Positions 9,423 to 17,885 of a stretch of 64,000 nt of DNA are shown piece by piece; the first letter of the stretch is position 1; each line of letters opens with the position of its first letter. Source of the DNA: Pirellulales bacterium (GTDB taxonomy: Bacteria > Planctomycetota > Planctomycetia > Pirellulales > JACPPG01); the NCBI GenBank assembly GCA_036499395.1, contig DASYDW010000010.1:75668-139667 (forward strand). The letters are read 5' to 3'. Made by a program: the position numbers and the translations under genes. The notes beneath the pieces are model-generated. The model made no database searches, was not told the DNA's origin, and saw nothing but the letters and a program-made list of their open reading frames with translations.

Positions 9423-10226
9423 ATGCCCGCAATTGCTGAACTCCTGACGACGCATCTGTACCTGTTCACGCTGGTGCTGGCCCGCGTGGGTGGCCTGGTC
9501 ATCACGGCCCCCATGTTTTCGGCGCTGGCGGTTCCAAAAAACGTGCGCGGGGTGATGGGCTTCGCGCTAGCCTTATTGATCGCGCCAACGCAAACTCACA
9601 TTGCAATCGCAGCGCCCACGACGTCGATCGACTGGGTGCTGGCGCTAGCGGTTGAGTTATTGCTGGGACTAGCGCTCGGGTTGGGAACCGCGATCCTGGT
9701 GGGTGGCGCACAATTGGCCGGGCAGCTGATCGCGCAGCTCAGCGGTTTATCGCTGGCCGAAGTGTTCGATCCGAACCTGGGCGCCACGGTGCCACTGTTC
9801 TCGCAATTGCTCGGTCTGTTCAGCGTGGCCGTGTATTTATTGATCGGCGGTCATCGTTGGCTGCTGGCCGGACTACTCGAATCGTTTCGGGCCCTTCCGC
9901 CGGGAGGGGGACATCTGCCCGCGGAAGTAAGCCACACGCTCGTCTCGATAATGACCGAAGGTTTCTCCCTGGGAATTAGGGTTGCCGTGCCGGCGATTGT
10001 CGCGCTCTTGCTGGCGACTATCATTCTGGGCTTACTGAGTCGGACGATGACGCAATTAAACGTCATGTCGCTGGGGTTCGGGCTGAACGCGCTCGTCGCG
10101 TTCGGGGCACTCGCGATATCGTTGGGCAGCGCCGCCTATCTGTTCGAAGACGAATTTCAACCAGCGATCTCACGATTGCTGGACGCCGTAGGCCCGTCAT
10201 CAGCGGCTGTCTCGGGAAACCATTGA
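9423..10226 (+). CDS. fliR: Flagellar export-gate protein FliR
   Basis: FliR caps and closes the FliP pentamer in the export gate. The protein has about 267 residues and six hydrophobic segments. Family signatures include LVLARVGGLVITAPMFSA, VPKNVRGVMGFALALL, GEL-like AGQLIAQLSGLSLAEVFDPN and the later GLLSRTMTQLNVMSLGFGLN. ATG 9423 is the natural start; a GTG at 9384 is in frame but unnecessary. It is followed 23 bases later by flhB. Confidence 0.93.
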   Translation: MPAIAELLTTHLYLFTLVLARVGGLVITAPMFSALAVPKNVRGVMGFALALLIAPTQTHIAIAAPTTSIDWVLALAVELLLGLALGLGTAILVGGAQLAGQLIAQLSGLSLAEVFDPNLGATVPLFSQLLGLFSVAVYLLIGGHRWLLAGLLESFRALPPGGGHLPAEVSHTLVSIMTEGFSLGIRVAVPAIVALLLATIILGLLSRTMTQLNVMSLGFGLNALVAFGALAISLGSAAYLFEDEFQPAISRLLDAVGPSSAAVSGNH

Positions 10227-10249
10227 CCGCTTCGTGAGCGGGTAACTGC

Positions 10250-11308
10250 ATGGCTGAGTTGGATGACGATAAGTCGCTCGACCCCACGCCGCATCGCCGC
10301 CAGCAGGCGCGCGAGCAGGGGCAGGTGGCGCGCAGCCAGGATGTCGGCTCGGCGATTTTATTGTGCGGCGCGATCGGTGTTTTACTTTGGCTGGGCCGGC
10401 CTTTGGTTGATTTTTTGGGCCATCTGATGGTCCGACAACTGGGTGGCGAACCATGGCTGGCCGCCGATGTTTCCTTCGTAACACGCGTCTGGCAAGGGCT
10501 GATGACCTCGCTTGCCGTGGCACTGTTGCCCATTCTGGCGTTGATGATGCTGCTGGCGATCGTGGGCAATGTAGTTCAAGTGGGATGGATATTTCTGCCA
10601 GGCAAAGCCCTGCCGGACGTCTCGCGCATCGATCCCTTGAAAGGGATCGGGCGATTGTTTTCCTGGGCCAACGTGACACGGTTGGGGTTTGGCCTGCTGA
10701 AACTGGTCGTTGTCGCGGGAGTCGCCTGGTACAGCCTGGCAGGTCAGGGAGGCAAGATTTTCAATTGCGGTCAGTTGCCTTTGCCGGAGCTGGCCCAATT
10801 CATGACCGAGCTGATTATCTGGACCGGTCTAAAGATCGGTATAGCGTTGTTCGCGATTGCCGGGTTGGACTACGCGTACCAGCGCTTACGACATGAGCGC
10901 GATCTGCGCATGACGCCGCAAGAGATGCGTGCCGAGCTGCGCAATCTGAACGGCGATCCGCAAATGGCCAATCGTCGCCGGGCGCTGCGGCAACAGTTCG
11001 CCAAATCTGCCGGTGCCGGCAATCCTGGCGCGGCCGATCTGGTCGTGACCGATGCCGAGGGGCGCGCCGTCGCGATCCAGTACGACGCGGACACGATGGC
11101 CGCACCGATTGTTGTTGCGAAAGAGTCCGGCGTGCGCGGCGAGCGGCTCGCGGCCACGGCCAGGCAACGGGGGTTGAACATCGTAAGCCGTCCACAGCTT
11201 GCCCAGGCACTTTTCGACAGCGTTGAGGCGCAGGAGCCCATTCCGCGCCATCTGTACACCGAAGTCGCGGCGCTGCTGGCCCGCGCCGAATCCAGCGCCG
11301 GCGTTTGA
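10250..11308 (+). CDS. flhB: Flagellar export switch protein FlhB without the NPTH cleavage motif
   Basis: FlhB binds the export gate through an N-terminal membrane domain and, through a cytoplasmic domain that normally cuts itself at Asn-Pro-Thr-His, switches export from hook to filament proteins. The 352 residues show the full build: DPTPHRRQQAREQGQVARSQ at the N-terminus, four membrane helices, the linker YQRLRHERDLRMTPQEM, and the C-terminal fold from ADLVVT to LYTEVAALLA. In the place of NPTH stand Asp268-Ala269-Glu270-Gly271 (codons GAT GCC GAG GGG at 11051-11062), flanked by otherwise conserved VVT and AVAIQYD. Without the Asn-Pro pair the known autocleavage chemistry cannot occur. The frame is open on both sides, so a frameshift does not explain this. 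FliK is also absent nearby. Confidence 0.93.
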   Translation: MAELDDDKSLDPTPHRRQQAREQGQVARSQDVGSAILLCGAIGVLLWLGRPLVDFLGHLMVRQLGGEPWLAADVSFVTRVWQGLMTSLAVALLPILALMMLLAIVGNVVQVGWIFLPGKALPDVSRIDPLKGIGRLFSWANVTRLGFGLLKLVVVAGVAWYSLAGQGGKIFNCGQLPLPELAQFMTELIIWTGLKIGIALFAIAGLDYAYQRLRHERDLRMTPQEMRAELRNLNGDPQMANRRRALRQQFAKSAGAGNPGAADLVVTDAEGRAVAIQYDADTMAAPIVVAKESGVRGERLAATARQRGLNIVSRPQLAQALFDSVEAQEPIPRHLYTEVAALLARAESSAGV

Positions 11309-11343
11309 CAGTCCGACTTTGACAGGCTCGAATGTGGGCCCTC

Positions 11344-11377
11344 GGCGCGCACGATTCCCTGCCGCGCCAAGCTTTTT
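11344..11377 (+). terminator. Weak intrinsic terminator after flhB
   Basis: GGCGCG at 11344-11349 pairs with CGCGCC at 11363-11368 across a 13-base loop, and five T residues follow at 11373-11377. The stem is short and the loop long, but the place, just after the last flagellar gene, fits transcription ending there. Confidence 0.35.
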
Positions 11378-11571
11378 GTCGAGCAAAGGCGAACTACTGC
11401 GGGCCGTCATCGCTCGATGTCTCTTGCGGCACACGAGCGAAGCTGGTTGACTCATGCCGGCCGGGGTGCCAGAGGTGAGTTCGCCGTCGCTCGCCCGCGC
11501 TGCCGCGCGTAGTATGCTTTTTGGATCCGAACGCCAGCCAGGCGCCGTGAGTTCTCAAGTCGAATCGCCTG

Positions 11572-13629
11572 ATGCACGAAGCCCAAGAATTCCTTCAAAC
11601 GCTGACACTGGTTCTCTGTGTAGCGGCGGTCACCACCGTCGTTTTCCAGTGGCTGCGCCAGCCCGTGATCCTGGGCTACATGCTGGCCGGCATGGTCGTG
11701 GGGCCGCACATCCCCGTGCCGCTGGTGGCTGATAGCCACATCGTTAGCGCCTTGGCCGAGTTGGGCGTGATCTTGCTGATGTTTTCGCTGGGTATCGAGT
11801 TCAGCTTGCGCAAGCTCGCGCGGGTGGGTGCCACGGCCGGATTCGTAGCGATCGTGCAATGCAGCCTGATGATCTGGCTGGGCTATCTGATCGGTCAGGC
11901 GTTCGGCTGGAGCTGGCTGGCAAGCCTGTACGCTGGCGCCGTGATTTCGATTTCCAGTACCACAATCATCGTCAAGGCGTTCGAAGAGCAGCGCATCAAG
12001 GGAGACTTTACGCAAATCGTCTTTGGCGTCCTGATCGTCGAAGACATGATCGCGATTCTGTTGATCGCCATCCTTACGGCGCTATCGTCCGGGAAGAGCC
12101 TGGGGCCAATTGAATTGGCCGTGCAGGGAGGCCGGCTGGCGCTGTTTCTGCTCGTGCTGACAGTAGTTGGACTATTAACCGTGCCCCGTGCGATGCGCGC
12201 GATCGTCCGTTTGCAGCGCCGCGAGACCACGGTCGTGGCCGCGGTGGGGCTGGCGTTCGGCTTCTCACTGTTGGCGTCGACGTTTGGCTATTCGGTGGCA
12301 CTGGGCGCATTTCTGGCGGGCAGCCTGGTTTCGGAATCCGGAGTCGAGCGGACCATTGAACACCTCGTTCAGCCGGTGCGTGACGTGCTTGCCGCGGTGT
12401 TCTTCGTGTCGGTCGGCATGCTGATCGATCCGGCCGATATCGCGGCGCATTGGGTGGCGGTGACCGTGTTCTTCGCTGCCGTGGTCGTTGGCAAGGTGGT
12501 CGCCGTGACGCTCAGCGCGTTTCTAACGGGACAAAGCATTCAGACCTCGCTCAAGTCGGGCATGAGCCTGGCGCAAATCGGGGAATTCTCTTTCATCATC
12601 GCCGGGATCGGGATTACGACCCAGGCCACGGATCACGTGCTGTATTCGATTGCCGTGGCTGTCTCGGCGTTGACGACGATGCTGACTCCTGCGTTGATTC
12701 GCTCGGCCGCGTCGACGGCGGCCGCGGTGGATCGCAAACTGCCGCACCGGCTGCAAACTTTCGCGGCGCTATACGGATCATGGTTCGAAAAGTTGCGCGC
12801 CACGAGCGCGGCCAAGGAGACGTCGCGCGTCCAGCGGCTCGCACGCTGGCTGGTCGCTGATGCGGCGGTCTTTACCGCGATCGTGATCGGTGCCTCGATC
12901 GAGTTGGGCGAGTTTTCCGACTATCTCGAGCAATCGTTCAACATCGCACCGCGCGTGGCGGCCCTGATGGTGATCGCCGGCGCAGCGGCTCTCTCGGCGC
13001 CGTTCTGGCTGGGCATGATGCGCATGTCCCGAGCGCTCGGCTTCGATCTGGCGATGCGCGCCTTTCCCGCATCTGGCCAGGGGAAGGTCGACATGGCTGA
13101 CGCCTCGCGGCGGATGCTGGTCGTGACGCTGCAAATGGCGATTGTCGTTCTAGTCGGATTGCCGGTCGTGGCGATAACGCAACCCTTCTTGCCCCGACTG
13201 CAGGGCGCGGTGGTTCTCTTGTTGTTGCTGGTGCTTTTGGCCTTCAGGCTGTGGCGGCAAGCAACAAACTTCCAGGGGCATACCCGGGCCGTGGCACAGG
13301 CCCTGGCCGAGGCTTTGGTGCAAGAGACGCAAAACGCGCAAGCCGTCGCCGACACGACGCGCAGCGAAGATGTGGATCGCGTGCTGGCTGGGTTGGGCTC
13401 GCCAATTCCCGTCCGACTGGCCGCCACCAGCCCCGTGGTTGGCAAGACGCTAGCGGATATCGATCTGCGGGGCGTGACGGGGGCCACCGTGCTGGCGATT
13501 CGGCGCGGCGAACTCGTGGTGCCGGTGCCATCCGGGCATGAGCGATTGGCCGAGGGGGACGTGCTGGCCGTCGCCGGCCGAGAGTCCGCCATCGCAGCGG
13601 CGCGAGAGCTTTTGCAAGGCGCGGTCTGA
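11572..13629 (+). CDS. CPA2-family cation:proton antiporter (Kef-like) with C-terminal RCK_C domain
   Basis: This is a probable K+ or Na+/H+ exchanger in the inner membrane. Residues 1-380 hold the roughly twelve helices of the CPA2 fold, with the family segments QPVILGYMLAGMVVGP, LAELGVILLMFSLGIEF, SISSTTIIVKAF, FGVLIVEDMIAI (the Asp is the expected ion-binding residue), FFVSVGMLIDP and MSLAQIGEFSFIIAGIG. A second hydrophobic block of about four helices (about 425-560) follows. The protein ends in an RCK_C/TrkA_C ligand-binding domain (about 600-685). A TrkA_N Rossmann domain, present in classical KefB/KefC, is not seen. The gene stands alone between the flagellar cluster and a convergent gene. 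Confidence 0.88.
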   Translation: MHEAQEFLQTLTLVLCVAAVTTVVFQWLRQPVILGYMLAGMVVGPHIPVPLVADSHIVSALAELGVILLMFSLGIEFSLRKLARVGATAGFVAIVQCSLMIWLGYLIGQAFGWSWLASLYAGAVISISSTTIIVKAFEEQRIKGDFTQIVFGVLIVEDMIAILLIAILTALSSGKSLGPIELAVQGGRLALFLLVLTVVGLLTVPRAMRAIVRLQRRETTVVAAVGLAFGFSLLASTFGYSVALGAFLAGSLVSESGVERTIEHLVQPVRDVLAAVFFVSVGMLIDPADIAAHWVAVTVFFAAVVVGKVVAVTLSAFLTGQSIQTSLKSGMSLAQIGEFSFIIAGIGITTQATDHVLYSIAVAVSALTTMLTPALIRSAASTAAAVDRKLPHRLQTFAALYGSWFEKLRATSAAKETSRVQRLARWLVADAAVFTAIVIGASIELGEFSDYLEQSFNIAPRVAALMVIAGAAALSAPFWLGMMRMSRALGFDLAMRAFPASGQGKVDMADASRRMLVVTLQMAIVVLVGLPVVAITQPFLPRLQGAVVLLLLLVLLAFRLWRQATNFQGHTRAVAQALAEALVQETQNAQAVADTTRSEDVDRVLAGLGSPIPVRLAATSPVVGKTLADIDLRGVTGATVLAIRRGELVVPVPSGHERLAEGDVLAVAGRESAIAAARELLQGAV

Positions 13630-13673
13630 CGCGACCAGAGCTTGGTGGGCAGTCACCGGCTCAGCGCTACCAC

Positions 13674-14831
13674 TCAGCCGGCATGCAGTTGTGTCAGCAG
13701 CGAACGATATTGGTTACGCAGCGACAACGTGTTCATGCCCAAGTATAAATTCGCACCGAGCGATGCAAACAGCGCGAGCATCGACCCGACGAGCGGTAGC
13801 CACGGCTTCGGCTCGGCCTTGGTGCCGGACTCGCTCGGCGGCGGTTCATCATTTTTCCCCTTGGCCTCTTTGCCCTCGTCGCTATTACCGGTGGCGGGGC
13901 GCGCGCCACGACCATTCGCAGCGCTCGCGCCGGTGCCAACGGCGGCGTTCTCGCCGGTCGTCGATGACCTCGTCTCGGCCGGTGGCGGAGCATTTAGTCT
14001 TACGTCGGCCGGGGGCTCGGCCCTCGGAGGCTTACGTATCGACGGCGATGCTCCGGGATAGGAGAAATCGACGTTCGACGAGTTCGGTGCAGCTTCCTGA
14101 CCGGTCGGGGGCGGATTGCCAAGGTAAGTTGGCGCATTGGGAGCTGCGCCCCGCGGATCGGTTTCGAGTGATGGCCGTGTTGTCGAGGGGGGATCATAGG
14201 GCGAGGACGAGGCTGCCGCCGGGCGTTCGGGATCGGTATCGATCGGCGGTACGGTATTGTCGGCCGGAGGTGGCGGCAAGTTGGGCAACGTCCCAGGCGA
14301 CCCGCTGCCAGCCGGCGCAGCGCCAGTCGAAAATCCAGGCTGGCTCGCGCCCGTCGGCGCCGGGCCTGGCGCAAAATTTCCAGGCGGCGTGTACGGCGGA
14401 GGATTATTCGGCGGCGCAGCATTTGGCGGCGCACTGCCTGCCGGAGAATTGTACGCCGGTGGAGGGTACGACGGCGGGGTATACGCCGGCGGCGGACCCA
14501 CAGGGGTTTCGCCCGGCGGAATTGGTATCTGGAATGGTGACGGCGGCGGGCTCCCATTGGCGGGCACCTTCGCCACTGCCGAAGTACTGGCGGTAACGGG
14601 CGGGGGCTCGCCCTCATGAGGCAACGGTCCGTTCCCAACCGTGATGCGATAGGTGCGAATGCCCTGCAGGGACGGCGGAAGCTGGCTCGACAGATCCTGC
14701 CCATCTTTCAAGCTCTCGAGCGTTTGCGGTTCGAGCTGAATGATGTATTCGAAGCCTCCGTCGGGGAGCGGCTGCCAACCGACGTCGATCGCGACAACGC
14801 TCGCGGCCACGAGTGCCAAAATGCCATTCAT
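13674..14831 (-). CDS. Proline-rich secreted or anchored protein of unknown function
   Basis: The 385-residue protein starts with a short hydrophobic stretch that may be a signal sequence, then a small folded-looking segment (about 15-70) containing DVGWQPLPDGGFEYIIQLEP and LPPSLQGIRTYRITVG. A long Pro/Gly/Ala/Ser-rich stretch follows (about 70-340) with repeated PPP, YxPP and APPN units. Near the C-terminus a single membrane helix (LPLVGSMLALFASLGANLYLGM) is followed by a short tail. The layout suggests a protein that spans the crowded periplasm or wall from a C-terminal membrane anchor. I do not recognise a function. It ends 44 bases from the convergently transcribed antiporter gene. Confidence 0.75.
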   Translation of the reverse strand: MNGILALVAASVVAIDVGWQPLPDGGFEYIIQLEPQTLESLKDGQDLSSQLPPSLQGIRTYRITVGNGPLPHEGEPPPVTASTSAVAKVPANGSPPPSPFQIPIPPGETPVGPPPAYTPPSYPPPAYNSPAGSAPPNAAPPNNPPPYTPPGNFAPGPAPTGASQPGFSTGAAPAGSGSPGTLPNLPPPPADNTVPPIDTDPERPAAASSSPYDPPSTTRPSLETDPRGAAPNAPTYLGNPPPTGQEAAPNSSNVDFSYPGASPSIRKPPRAEPPADVRLNAPPPAETRSSTTGENAAVGTGASAANGRGARPATGNSDEGKEAKGKNDEPPPSESGTKAEPKPWLPLVGSMLALFASLGANLYLGMNTLSLRNQYRSLLTQLHAG

Positions 14832-15114
14832 CGGCCCATTCCTCGCATCTAACTGGTCACAGGTTTTCGATCGCCGCGGTGCGATCGACGCGCGTTGATT
14901 TGATTCAGGCGATCGAGTGAGCTACCCACGTCGCGTCGCCTGGTCCGATTGTGAACAACTCTGAACCTCTAAGACTACCGTGGGACGATTCTGCCGACTA
15001 GCAGCGGAGTGAATAACCGGGCCCGCCCACGGGGCAATGCGGCCGGATTTGGCGCCCCAGTGCTTGCGGACAGTTGGCATCCGTCAGCGGGCCGCGGTTC
15101 ACCGTGGCGATTGC

Positions 15115-16563
15115 TTATTCTGCCGGTAGGGCCGGCCTGGCAATCTGTGCCTGCGCAGGCTCGCCGAGCGCTATCAATTCCGCATGCAGCATGTGCAATA
15201 GCGCCTGCAAGAACGCCATGCCCATCGGACCGACAAAAATACCGATTGGCCCCAGCGCTTTCATCCCTCCCAGGATGCTCAAGAGCGCCAGGAGCGGATG
15301 CAACTTCGATTGCCCGTGCAACACCATCGGTTTGATCAGGTTATCGATCATCGAAACGACGAGCGCCCCGTAAAGTGCTAGGGCCAAGGCCGGCATAGCG
15401 CGCTGCTCGTAAAACAGCATCCACAGACTGCACGCGCCCCACACGGCCGCCGCGCCGACGAACGGAATCATCGCCAGCAGCATCGTAACGACGGTCAGCA
15501 GGAACACGCTCTCGAAGCCGGCGAAGAAATAGCCGATGCTCGCCAATAATCCTTGTGCGAAAGCCGATAGAAGTGTGGCCAGCACTACGGCGCGGCTGAT
15601 CGTGGAAAACTCGTTGAGCAATTCTTCTTCGTAACGATCATCCAAAGGGGAGAGATGCATCAATGCCCGAATCATCGACGGACCGTCAGCCAGGAAGTAA
15701 TAGAGCGAGAGAATCATCACCCCCAGCCCCACGACGACACTCCCCAGAAATCCCCCCACAGCCTGACCGGTGCCGAACAAAAACGGCATAGCCCAGCGCT
15801 GCAACGATTCCAAAAAGCTACGAATCTGTTCATCGCTGGGATTCATCTGGCGGCGCAGCCACGCAATCGTCGGCGACCCCAATAGCGATTCGCGAAACGT
15901 GGTGTAGGCTGCTTCGAGATCGGGAAGCGCAGCCGTGAACGCCGGCAAATCCGGCGATCCCTCGGTGAGACGCACTACCTGTTCGTCAAATCTCTGCCAC
16001 GACGCGGCAATATGTTGCCGGGCTTCATGATTGAAACTTTCGTCCTCGGCTTCCGGATTTTCCAGGGCGAGTTGTGCGTGAATCTGGTCCAGGTCGCGAT
16101 CAAGCCGGCCGGCCAGGCCGTGCAATTCGTCGAGCGTGCGGCTGTGCAAATGCACGCCGTCGGCAATCTCGTCCACTTCGAGGCCGATCGATTGCAGGGT
16201 CAACTGCACGTCTTCCGGAGGCATCTCGAGGTGAAACTCGCGCCGCAACTGGCTGAGCCGGTCGCCGACGACTTGCGGTTTGATTTCGGTGGCGATCTCG
16301 ACCGCTTCGCCCGCGGCCCGGGTGAGGATCAGCAAAGTCGGAATCAGCACGATCAGCAGGATGGCCGACGTGGTTACGCCGGCGGCGATGCGGTCATGCC
16401 CTGCTGCGCGCGCGATGAACCATTTGTGCAGCGGGCGGAAAATCACGGCCAGCACCAGCGCCAGGAACATGGGGAGCAAAAAGCTCGACATGACCATGAA
16501 CGATAGCGCGCCGACCAGGATCGCAATGGTCAACAGCACCACGAACGAGACAATACGCGACAT
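15115..16563 (-). CDS. AI-2E family transporter (YdiK/PerM/TqsA type) with enlarged extracytoplasmic insertion
   Basis: The protein is a polytopic permease of the AI-2E family, whose members move small molecules or ions; the substrate here cannot be told. Paired N-terminal helices (about 1-90) are followed by a long soluble insertion (about 95-250) rich in Glu, Leu and Arg. The conserved second half has LGVMILSLYYFLADGP, FAQGLLASIGYFFAGF, TMLLAMIPFVGAAAVW, LKPMVLHG-like IKPMVLHGQSKLHPLL and the glycine-rich GGMKALGPIGIFVGP. At about 482 residues it is longer than the usual 340-380, the extra part being the insertion. I start at ATG 16563, not the in-frame upstream codon at 16626, because the membrane part begins directly after it. 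Confidence 0.88.
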   Translation of the reverse strand: MSRIVSFVVLLTIAILVGALSFMVMSSFLLPMFLALVLAVIFRPLHKWFIARAAGHDRIAAGVTTSAILLIVLIPTLLILTRAAGEAVEIATEIKPQVVGDRLSQLRREFHLEMPPEDVQLTLQSIGLEVDEIADGVHLHSRTLDELHGLAGRLDRDLDQIHAQLALENPEAEDESFNHEARQHIAASWQRFDEQVVRLTEGSPDLPAFTAALPDLEAAYTTFRESLLGSPTIAWLRRQMNPSDEQIRSFLESLQRWAMPFLFGTGQAVGGFLGSVVVGLGVMILSLYYFLADGPSMIRALMHLSPLDDRYEEELLNEFSTISRAVVLATLLSAFAQGLLASIGYFFAGFESVFLLTVVTMLLAMIPFVGAAAVWGACSLWMLFYEQRAMPALALALYGALVVSMIDNLIKPMVLHGQSKLHPLLALLSILGGMKALGPIGIFVGPMGMAFLQALLHMLHAELIALGEPAQAQIARPALPAE

Positions 16564-16671
16564 GCAAGCGGCCTCCCTGCGCCATCTTGGCGGATCAAGC
16601 AGGCGTATTGTACAAAAGCGGCACAAAGATCACATGCCACGGCCCGCAACGTACAGGAGAAGGGCAAAGTG

Positions 16672-16740
16672 TCTGTGGCCGGGGTCGGTGACCCCGCAGC
16701 GGCACAGAGCGGTTCCGGCCTCGAAGAGGCCAGCCACAGA
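16672..16740. repeat. REP-like palindromic element with two internal hairpins
   Basis: The 69-base unit begins TCTGTGGC and ends with its exact complement GCCACAGA. Inside are two perfect small hairpins, GGGGTC-GGT-GACCCC and GGCCTC-GAA-GAGGCC. It sits in the divergent spacer between the AI-2E permease gene and the LPG-synthase-like gene and encodes nothing. The double-hairpin layout resembles REP/BIME elements moved by RAYT transposases. Only one copy is in the window, so the repeat status is inferred from its structure. Confidence 0.55.
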
Positions 16741-16803
16741 AGATGAGGCAATTATCGTTCACATCATGAAAAACCTTGCAGCGATAATAACTTGGGAGTG
16801 CCG

Positions 16804-17775
16804 ATGACGACCGGCCGCGGCCGCGCCAAGAAATACGCCGTCGCCGCTCTCAAGGTCGCGATTGTCGCTGCCGTGTTGTGGGGGATGCAGCGCACGATCC
16901 GCGCGGCGCTTGCGGACCTCGACCAACACGAGTGGAGTGCCGCCACGCTGCGTCCCGGTTGGTTGATCCTGTCGAGCGTGGCGTACCTGGCCGGGTTACT
17001 CCCCTCGTCACTTTTCTGGCATCGCCTGTTGGAGCTATTTGGTCAGCCGGCAGCGCGCGGGAGAGCGGTTCGCGCGTGGTATATCGGTAGTCTAGGAAAG
17101 TATGTCCCTGGCAAGGCGACCGTGGTCGTGCTGCGCACGGCGCTGTTGCGTCGCGACGGCGTGGGGATCGCGGTTTCGACCGCCACGATCTTCTACGAGA
17201 CCTTGACCACGATGGCCGTGGGGGCCTTCGTTGCGGGGGCGATCCTGCTGGTGATGATGCACGACCGGTGGGAACTGGTAGTGCTCTCGGCCGGCATGAT
17301 GCTAGCCGCTGGTGCGCCTACCATTCCGTGGGTCTTCAAACGCCTAGCTCGTCTGGCTGGAATCGAACGCGCGGCGCCAGCGGCGATCGACCGGCTCGAC
17401 CAATTGAAACTGCGCGGCATCGCCCGCGCGTGGTTGGAACTCGCGGTCGGCTGGTGCCTGATCGGGCTTAGTATTTGGGCGACGCTGTGCGCCATCGACG
17501 GCGAAGCGTCGCATGCGAATCCGCGCGAGATCGCGCTATCGATCGCGGCCGGTGCCATGTCGGTCGTAGCAGGGTTTGTCTCCCTCATCCCCGGTGGGCT
17601 GGTGGTGCGTGACGCGGTGCTGCTGGAATTACTGGCCCCGGCCGTGGGAAAAGGCCCGGCCCTGGTCTGTGCGCTCGTGGCACGCCTGGTTTGGCTACTG
17701 TCGGAAGTAGGGATTTCGATTATCCTATATCCTGTAGGCAGGAGACCGCCGGACGCCACGCCCGAGGCCCCCTAG
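16804..17775 (+). CDS. Lysylphosphatidylglycerol synthase transmembrane-domain protein (UPF0104/flippase-like)
   Basis: This integral membrane protein of about 323 residues has around eight hydrophobic segments and the family hallmark region WYIGSLGKYVPGKATVVV, in which G-K-Y-x-P-G-K is diagnostic for LPG_synthase_TM proteins. A later IPGGLVVRDAVLLELL matches the family's PGG-x-G-x-x-E block. There is no C-terminal aminoacyl-transferase domain, so it is not a full MprF. Such stand-alone forms usually sit beside glycosyltransferases and are thought to move or modify glycolipids. GGGAG is placed a few bases before ATG 16804. It is the first of three close, same-strand genes that look like one glycolipid unit. 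Confidence 0.85.
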   Translation: MTTGRGRAKKYAVAALKVAIVAAVLWGMQRTIRAALADLDQHEWSAATLRPGWLILSSVAYLAGLLPSSLFWHRLLELFGQPAARGRAVRAWYIGSLGKYVPGKATVVVLRTALLRRDGVGIAVSTATIFYETLTTMAVGAFVAGAILLVMMHDRWELVVLSAGMMLAAGAPTIPWVFKRLARLAGIERAAPAAIDRLDQLKLRGIARAWLELAVGWCLIGLSIWATLCAIDGEASHANPREIALSIAAGAMSVVAGFVSLIPGGLVVRDAVLLELLAPAVGKGPALVCALVARLVWLLSEVGISIILYPVGRRPPDATPEAP

Positions 17776-17885
17776 GCCATCGCGGCATGCCTGCCAAACC
17801 TCGCCCGCCGGCGCGAATTGTTCATCAGCGACTCGCCGCCGCCACTGGTCCGGTCCCGCCTGAAACACGAACCGAGCTTTTCAGC

